Source of the DNA: Methanomassiliicoccaceae archaeon COG_1
GTDB lineage: Archaea; Thermoplasmatota; Thermoplasmata; Methanomassiliicoccales; Methanomethylophilaceae
NCBI GenBank assembly: GCA_028561875.1
Contig: JAQQTI010000004.1
Location: forward strand, 62,001-126,000
Reading direction: 5' to 3'
DNA length: 64,000 nucleotides
A model generated the notes under the pieces. The model worked only from the letters and a program-made list of their open reading frames with translations. It was not told the DNA's origin and did not search any database. Positions 57,895 through 64,000 of this stretch are shown piece by piece (position 1 is the first letter of the stretch; every line of letters begins with the position of its first letter). Position numbers and translations under genes: made by a program.

Positions 57895-60800
57895 ATGGAA
57901 ATAACGAACAAATGCAACAGGACGTCGCTTTTCGCGGCCGCCGTGGTTGCCGTCCTCGCCCTCGCGGCGTTCACCGGGGTCGTAATGTACTCCGACAACG
58001 CCCAGGCCGCCGACGGAGAAATAACCTACGCCGCCCACCTGAAAGGCGACATCACAATCGGTGCGCAGTATGCCGACGCCAACATATTCATGTATGTGGA
58101 CGGCGGCACCACCAGCGTCACCGTCCCGGCCGGCCTCCAATATTCTGGAACGCTCAGCTTCGGGTACTACGACGAACTCACTGGAATCGGGCTCGCGTTC
58201 GGTTCCGTCACCCTCGACAAGGTCACCGAGGCCACCGTCAAATACGACGGCACCTCCATGTCCATTGTCGACAACTCCGTCACGGGAAACAAGATCACCG
58301 CCACCCTGCTCAAGGGCAAGATCACCATGACGGACAGCACCGCCACCTACAAGGCCGGCGATGCCACCATCGAGGCCGCCGGCGTCTCCGGGATGACGGT
58401 CGGCATAGAGGGCGGCAAGGCCTACGTAGCAGGCGCCCCCGTCACCGGCAGCGTGAAGATCGCCGCCGGCACCGTAAAGGCTTACGACGGGTTCAGATTC
58501 AACGGCGAAAACTTCTCCGTCGCCAACGGGGCGACGCTGAGGGTCGGCGCGACCCCTTCGCCCTCTGACTACACGCCCGTGATCTCGTACAGCAACGCTT
58601 CCACGGTCACGGCGACCATCGACGGCGCGGCGGCGACCATCGACGCCGCGAAGAAGACCATCACCCCCTCTGCGGCGCTCGCGCCCAAGCTCGAGGGGTA
58701 CGATGTAGAAATCACCGCGGACGTCAACACCGTCGTGAAGGGAAAACTCGTCATAAACTACGACGGCGAGATGATCCTCGACATCGCGAACCCCATGCTC
58801 ACCCTCAACGCGAGCGGCACCGCGGTCAGGACCGCGGCGACGGCCGGAGTCGCGGTCCACTACGCAGCGGACCTCGGCACCGCAATGTCCAAGAACACCA
58901 CAGTAACTCCCGCATACATTGAGGGGGACCCCGGAACGAGCGGTGCCGTCATCAGCGACGGCAAGGTCACGTTCAACGTCTACGAGCCCCTTGGGATACC
59001 CGCGACCCCCACGGTGTTCACCGTGTTCGCGGGTGAGGTCGTCGAAGGGAAATACGCCACCAGCGTCACCGTGACCCCCGCGGCCGGAGACACCACTCTC
59101 TCCAAGGACGGGAAGTTCACCACCACCGCGATTCCGACCTTCACCCTCCAGCCCAACCCGAAGGTGACTCCCGGGACGCCCGTAGCGTCCTCCATCGACT
59201 TCTCCGCGGGGACGATAAGCGTGGAGGGGACGATCGACGCCACCCGCGACTCGTACATGGACGCCTCCAACACCGAGAGGTTCCTGTACAACACCGTAAC
59301 CAACACGGGCGGAGTGATAACCGTGGACGGGAAGGGGACCGCCGACGGCAAGGTGATCATCGATCAGATTGCCGGTGTGCCCGATCCGATCATCGAGCGC
59401 ATCAACGGGACCCTGTACTCCAAGCCCAACAAGACCCCGGCCGACTACTACACCTTCACCTACACCATCTTTGCCGACGCCCTCGCCAACGCGAAGGAGG
59501 TCACCGTCTACGGGAAGAACACCGTCGAGGCCGACCTCACCGTCGAGGGGAAGGGAGCAACCGACAGCGACCCCACAAAGGTGACGTTCATCAACGGCTC
59601 CAAGCTCAACATCGGCTCCGAGGACGGATCGGCAATCGTGTCCGTCCCCGACGCCACCGACATATCCACGCTGAGAACCTCCTCGGCCGTGGTAGAGGTC
59701 GTCAACGGCAAGTTCATCCTCAACGGAAACGACGCCGCTCCCGTGGACCCCTACGCCGCCGACAAGGTCATCGCCGCCGTGTACGTCTACGACAGCAAGG
59801 GCACCGGCGACTCCAAAGACGATACCGGGACCTACACCGACCTGGCTACGGCCCTCAACGAGGCCAAATCCCCCGATGTGATCCAGCTCAGGACCGGATG
59901 CATGCTCGCCAAAGACGCGGAAATCAAGGAGGGTGTGACCCTCGACACCACCGCCGGCAACTTCCCCGTCGTAGTCGGTGTCACCACCGGCGACCCGGGG
60001 AACCCCTACTCGGACGTCAAGCTGACGGTCAGCGGCAAGGTCGAGGGCGGCGGCATCATCGCCGTCCCCGAAGGGTCCACCGTCGTCCTCAACTCCGACG
60101 TCGGGACCGTCACCAACACCTATGCGGCCGTAGGCGGAACAATCCAGGTCGCCGAGGGCAAGAACGTAAACGCCGGGGCGCTCACCATGATCTGGGGCAC
60201 CTTCGACGTGGACGGGACCGTGACATACAAGGTCGCCCCGGGAGCGTACTCGAACAGCATCACCGTTCCGATGGCGGCTCCGATAACCTTCACGGCCCCC
60301 GCCAAGGCTAAGATAGTCGTCGACGTGGCCGGGGCCATCGACACGACCGTCGCCTCCACTATGGACTACGACAACGTCGAGCTCACCGTATCCGGGGAGA
60401 TAGACAGCGCGGACGATACCGGTCTCCTGACCGTTGACGACGCCAATGCGGTCGTCACCGTCACCGGCAAGGCGCACTTCGCCGCGCTCACCGCCAAGAC
60501 CCTTGAGGTCGTCTCCAAGGCTCCCGCGGGGACCGCCGCAGCGATCACCGCGGACGCCCCCGCGGTCGAAATCGACGGCGCCCTCACGGTCGACAAAGCC
60601 ACCGTCTCGGGGACGCTGAACGCAGGCTCGGCCGCCATCAGAACCCTCACACTCACGGGAGGAACGTTCAAGGTCGGCGACGACAGCGCCGTGGATTCCG
60701 CGTACGTCACCGGCGCCGCGACCGTCGCCGCCGCAGATGGCAAGAAGATCACCGTCTCGAACGAGATGATCGTCGGCCAGCCCGCCAAGATCGAGATGAA

Positions 60801-61536
60801 GGAGGTCACCAACGACGCAAAGGTCAGCGGTGTCGAGCTCGGCGTCAACGCCATTGCCAACGTGTACGGGAACGCCGCCGGCGTGACCATAGGTCCTGCC
60901 GGAGTCAAGGCCACCCAGATCTACATGGTGGACATGGCGGACAACAGCACTACCTACGCCTACGTGAAGGAGTTTGTGAACGGGGTGAAGGACTCCCCGA
61001 CGCTGGCCACCGCGCCCGTCGTCGAAGGATACACCTTCTTCGGATGGTTCACCGCCGCCTCCCAGTTCTCGGGCCAGCCCGCGACGAAGGGGATCGGAGA
61101 CTACCCGCAGCTCTTCGGCCTCTTCCAGGTCAAGACGTTCAAGGTCACGTTCGAGATCAATGATGCGAACGGCAACCATCTCAAGAACGCGTTCTTCTCC
61201 GTCAACGGCGGGAAGATCAACTCCGGCGACGTCGTCACCTACAAGTACGGGGAGGTCCTCAAGACCATAATCCTCGTTTCCAACACCGGTTTCGACCTCA
61301 AGGGGGCCCCCTCCATCTCCATAATCACGGCGAGTGGAAGCTCGGGCATACCCTCCGGCGGGTTCGTCGTCAAATCCGATGCCACCGTGAAGGCCACCTT
61401 CAGCGAGGGCAGCGGCGTCGTCGAGAGCAAGGATGACGACAACGGTCTGACCCTGACCGAAATCCTCCTGATCGTCCTGATCATCATCGCCGCAATCGTC
61501 ATGATTGCCGTGGTGTCCAGGCTCGCCAGGAGCTGA
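57895..61536 (+). CDS. Large secreted, membrane-anchored surface protein
   Basis: 1213 residues. Signal peptide at 1-40 (TSLFAAAVVAVLALAAFTGV, then NAQAADGE), about 1100 residues of Thr/Ala/Val-rich beta-type sequence with adhesin or S-layer-like character, one InlB/Listeria-Bacteroides-type repeat near 1035 (YTFFGWFTAAS), and a C-terminal transmembrane helix (LLIVLIIIAAIVMIAVV) with a short basic tail. Extracellular, anchored by its C-terminus. Not alignable to a named family by eye. It ends at TGA, followed by a hairpin. No CGA seen among its few arginines. Confidence 0.8.
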   Translation: MEITNKCNRTSLFAAAVVAVLALAAFTGVVMYSDNAQAADGEITYAAHLKGDITIGAQYADANIFMYVDGGTTSVTVPAGLQYSGTLSFGYYDELTGIGLAFGSVTLDKVTEATVKYDGTSMSIVDNSVTGNKITATLLKGKITMTDSTATYKAGDATIEAAGVSGMTVGIEGGKAYVAGAPVTGSVKIAAGTVKAYDGFRFNGENFSVANGATLRVGATPSPSDYTPVISYSNASTVTATIDGAAATIDAAKKTITPSAALAPKLEGYDVEITADVNTVVKGKLVINYDGEMILDIANPMLTLNASGTAVRTAATAGVAVHYAADLGTAMSKNTTVTPAYIEGDPGTSGAVISDGKVTFNVYEPLGIPATPTVFTVFAGEVVEGKYATSVTVTPAAGDTTLSKDGKFTTTAIPTFTLQPNPKVTPGTPVASSIDFSAGTISVEGTIDATRDSYMDASNTERFLYNTVTNTGGVITVDGKGTADGKVIIDQIAGVPDPIIERINGTLYSKPNKTPADYYTFTYTIFADALANAKEVTVYGKNTVEADLTVEGKGATDSDPTKVTFINGSKLNIGSEDGSAIVSVPDATDISTLRTSSAVVEVVNGKFILNGNDAAPVDPYAADKVIAAVYVYDSKGTGDSKDDTGTYTDLATALNEAKSPDVIQLRTGCMLAKDAEIKEGVTLDTTAGNFPVVVGVTTGDPGNPYSDVKLTVSGKVEGGGIIAVPEGSTVVLNSDVGTVTNTYAAVGGTIQVAEGKNVNAGALTMIWGTFDVDGTVTYKVAPGAYSNSITVPMAAPITFTAPAKAKIVVDVAGAIDTTVASTMDYDNVELTVSGEIDSADDTGLLTVDDANAVVTVTGKAHFAALTAKTLEVVSKAPAGTAAAITADAPAVEIDGALTVDKATVSGTLNAGSAAIRTLTLTGGTFKVGDDSAVDSAYVTGAATVAAADGKKITVSNEMIVGQPAKIEMKEVTNDAKVSGVELGVNAIANVYGNAAGVTIGPAGVKATQIYMVDMADNSTTYAYVKEFVNGVKDSPTLATAPVVEGYTFFGWFTAASQFSGQPATKGIGDYPQLFGLFQVKTFKVTFEINDANGNHLKNAFFSVNGGKINSGDVVTYKYGEVLKTIILVSNTGFDLKGAPSISIITASGSSGIPSGGFVVKSDATVKATFSEGSGVVESKDDDNGLTLTEILLIVLIIIAAIVMIAVVSRLARS

Positions 61537-61571
61537 GGCAGAGGCAACTGAAACATCCTACCAAACCCCTT

Positions 61572-61598
61572 ACCGCGGGGGCCGAAGCCCCCGCGGGC
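61572..61598 (+). terminator. Hairpin after the surface-protein gene
   Basis: CCGCGGGGGC and GCCCCCGCGG around a CGAA loop, about 35 bases downstream of the stop. The stretch from here to 61861 is otherwise empty. Confidence 0.65.
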
Positions 61599-61861
61599 CC
61601 CCTTCTACCATTCACCGCTTCCCTGTCGCATCGCGGACGGGTGATTCCTGGGATAACCGTACCGTATTTTCGCCGGGTACTGATGACACCTCCGTATGCT
61701 CCGCGGCCCTCGTATCGCGGCATTGTTCCAGCGGGCGGCCCGTCTGCTATCGCGCACGGCGAGAACACCACCCATGGATGACCGAGCTATGCGCCCTCGT
61801 CCGTGATCATCGCCGGCGAATGTACCGTCGCAACGGGCCGTAATAATTCGTTCGCCCGGAG

Positions 61862-63718
61862 TCGGCCCGCCTCCACCGCCGCCTTCACGCCCTCGGCCAG
61901 CCGGTCCGCGTCCAGGTCCTCCAGACGGAAGTACCTAGCGCCCAGATTCTCCGCCAGCCTCTCGGCGTTGTCGAAGTGCGGGAATCCCGAGGAGGCGTCC
62001 ACGACAATCCACCTCACGCACGGGATCTTCAGGCCCTCGGACATCCTCTGCGCCTCCTCGTTGGCGTCCGCCCCCTGGCGCAGGGGCACGTTGGCGCGCC
62101 CGTCCGTGACCAGGACTACGAAGCACCTCTCACCGACGTGGCACCGTACGTACGCGGTCATGTACTCCTGCACCCTCGACAGGGCCTCCCCGAGCGGGGT
62201 CCTTCCCCCCGTGGGCAGCTCCTCGAGCATCCGGTAGCTGTACTCCACGGACCTCGTCGGCGGGAGGATCATGTCCGCCGAGTCCCGGCGGAAGGCCATC
62301 AGGCCGATGCGGTCCCTCTTGACGTAGCTGTCGCGGAGCATGGAGAGGATTGCGCCCTTGACGGTCGCCATCCTTCTCCTCACGCCAAGGGAGCCCGAGG
62401 CGTCGACGAGGAACAGCAGCGTGATGCCGCTCCTCCTCTCGCGCACCTTCTCCCTGATGTCACCATCCTCGATGACGACGGCGACGCCCTCCCTCGACCT
62501 CTCCGGCTGATGGGGTGCGGCGGCGCGGATGGTGGCGTCGAAGGCTACGTCCGCCGCCTTACCTCCGGGGATCCTCGCCCGGGCGTACCTGCCGGTGCCG
62601 TCGGCGCTCTGCGCCAAGGTGCGGCGACCCTTGCGGGACTTGGTGATGACGGGGACCCTCCCGTCCCCGCCCAGGTAGTCTATGACGGGGAACTGCCTCC
62701 CGATCTCGAACATCATCTCCTCGAGGTCCCGAACCTCGGGGGACTGCGTAAGGGGCTCCTGCCCCCCGCTACGGTCTTCGGGCCGTTCGGGGGGCTCCCG
62801 CCCATCGCTCCCTCCGGGCGGATTCCGGCCCCCGTCACCCCGCTCCTCGTGAGGCTCCGGAGGTGGGGCCTGGTCGTAGCTCCTCCGGTGCGGGAGACAG
62901 AGCACCGCCGCCTCCTCGACGTCCTTCTTCGTCACCTCATCCCTGCCGTTCAGCGCCGCCAGCGCCGATGCGCAGTTGACCATGGCTATGTCCCCGCGGA
63001 GGCCGTCAGTCCCGAGCCTGACGCACAGCTCCGAGACCACGTCGACGAGTTCGTCGGAGATCGTGACGAGGGGGAGGACCTTCACCGCCCTCTCGATTCT
63101 GGACCCCTCCGCCTCCTCCTCGTCCGCGAACATCCGGCGGAACCCGTCCGGATCCTCCGCGAAATCCGTGTTCCGCCGGAGGACCTCCCTCCGGTCGGCA
63201 TCCGCGGAAGGGTAGGCGCAGAGGTCGAAGCGGTCGAGGATGTGGGGGGAGAGGTCGTCCTCCTCGGGGTTCATTGTGGCTACGAGCGTAACGTCGAGGT
63301 CGTACCGCGCGGACACCGCCCCCCTCTCCACCCGCACCGAGCCGGTTAGGACGGCGTCGAGCACGCCGGCTAGCACGGCCCGGTCCATGAGGTTCGCGTC
63401 GTCGATGTAGAGGATGCCCCCGTCCGCCCGGGCGAGGAGCCCGGGGGCGAACACGGGCCTCCCGGACCTCATCGTCGCCTCAACGTCCATGCCGCCGAAG
63501 ATCTGCTCCTCGGAGGCGTTCAGCGGGCAGTTGACCATCCTCCTGCCGGACATGCCCGCGGCTGCGCGGGCCAGCGTCGACTTCGCCGAACCCTTGCCGC
63601 CCCGGATCATCACCGTCTTTAACCTCGGGGAGACCAGCGCGCACTCCAGCGCGCGCTTGGCATCCTCCATGCCGACTACGGCGGTGAACGGGAGCGACGT
63701 CGGAGGTTCCCCAGGCAT
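61862..63718 (-). CDS. Magnesium/cobalt chelatase-like protein, AAA plus VWA (ChlI-ChlD type)
   Basis: 618 residues. AAA+ part: Walker A RGGKGSAKSTLA (about 40), Walker B GGILYIDDANLMD (about 105) and VATMNPEEDD. An acidic and proline-rich linker (about 290-330) follows, then a VWA domain with the MIDAS motif DASGSLG (about 455) and VLVTDGRANVP. Such proteins drive metal insertion into tetrapyrroles together with a large CobN/ChlH subunit, here probably for cobamide or a related cofactor. In-frame CGA 61862 ends it after AEGVKAAVEAG. The standard frame continues 24 codons, through an AATTATTACG promoter-like run, to TAG 61787. Otherwise no CGA in 618 codons. Confidence 0.87.
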
Positions 63719-64000
63719 GCTTCGAGCTCCTCCCTGTCGAGGGCCCTCTCCTCGAAGGGCCTCCTCTTCAGCCGATGGGATAGCACGAGCTCCGCCGTCC
63801 GGCGGATGTCGCCCTTATCGACCTTCGAGCGCCCCTCGAGGGCGGCGTTCGCCTTGGCGGCCTTGAGCAGCGTTATGTCCGCCCTGTGCCCGTCCACGCC
63901 GAAATGCGCCATCACCGAGACCACCATGTCGACGGCGTCGTCGCCGGCCTCCACCGAGGGGTGCAGGGCGATTGCGCCCTCCAGCCTCTCTGCCAAGGCG
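63700..64000 (-). CDS. ChlI-type AAA ATPase subunit, C-terminal part (5' end outside window)
   Basis: About 99 residues of the lid region of a magnesium-chelatase ATPase (GVDGHRADITLLKAAKANAA, LEGRSKVDKGDIRRTAELVL, SHRLKRRPFEE). Partner of the next gene, whose ATG overlaps it by about 20 bases. The family ends around EELEACLGNL, and CGA follows at 63700-63702. The standard stop would be TAG at 63676. Confidence 0.8.

Noticed and set aside
57673-61179. 1168-residue antisense ORF opposite the surface protein
   Set aside because: Exact codon shadow of a Thr/Val/Ala-rich gene. No start context, no domain, and it runs through the upstream promoter.

Overview
The window comes from a GC-rich methanogen of the Methanomassiliicoccales (Thermoplasmata). 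It opens inside pylB (3-methylornithine synthase), so the organism makes pyrrolysine. It also carries archaeal RNA polymerase E' and Spt4, deoxyhypusine synthase, eS24/eS31/eL40, archaeal FEN1, archaeal S-adenosylmethionine synthetase and a phosphomevalonate dehydratase. Promoters are archaeal TATA boxes with short leaders or none.

Layout. 1-6832: pylB, an SMR transporter pair, an MtaA/MtbA-type methyltransferase, an IPMDH-like protein, deoxyhypusine synthase, and the rpoE'-spt4-dephosphoCoA kinase-eS24-eS31 operon. 6911-6986: an oddly built tRNA-Arg(CCG). 7000-30950: an AT-richer island with an AlbA_2 ATPase-like regulator, an IS4-family transposase, two archaeal P-loop ATPases, transposase and integrase remnants, a RelBE pair, a CRISPR array of about 65 repeats and a complete type I-E cas operon. 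31083-63999: housekeeping genes again (phosphomevalonate dehydratase, ileS, fen1, rpe, RNase Z, metK, a GT87-like transferase, enolase, cobT-like, apgM, hypF, mtnP, his genes), a 1213-residue surface protein, and a ChlI/ChlD chelatase pair.

The main observation concerns the genetic code. At least 17 core genes have no TGA/TAA/TAG where the protein should end. Each has CGA there, often followed by the next promoter, a hairpin or an overlapping start codon (CGATG between rpoE' and spt4). Reading frames by eye through pylB, ileS, hypF, the chelatase gene, metK, rnz and others, I found no internal CGA. CGA therefore appears to act as a stop (or is edited to UGA in RNA), and several giant or fused standard-code ORFs dissolve into normal-length genes: HypF+ApgM, HisF+HisIE and MetK running through its neighbour.

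No real gene ends in TAG. TAG instead occurs in frame inside otherwise intact cas3 (twice) and cas5e (once), as expected if TAG is read as pyrrolysine. Under this reading the window uses TGA, CGA and a few TAA as stops and TAG as sense. The island genes all stop at TGA, which separates them from the core.
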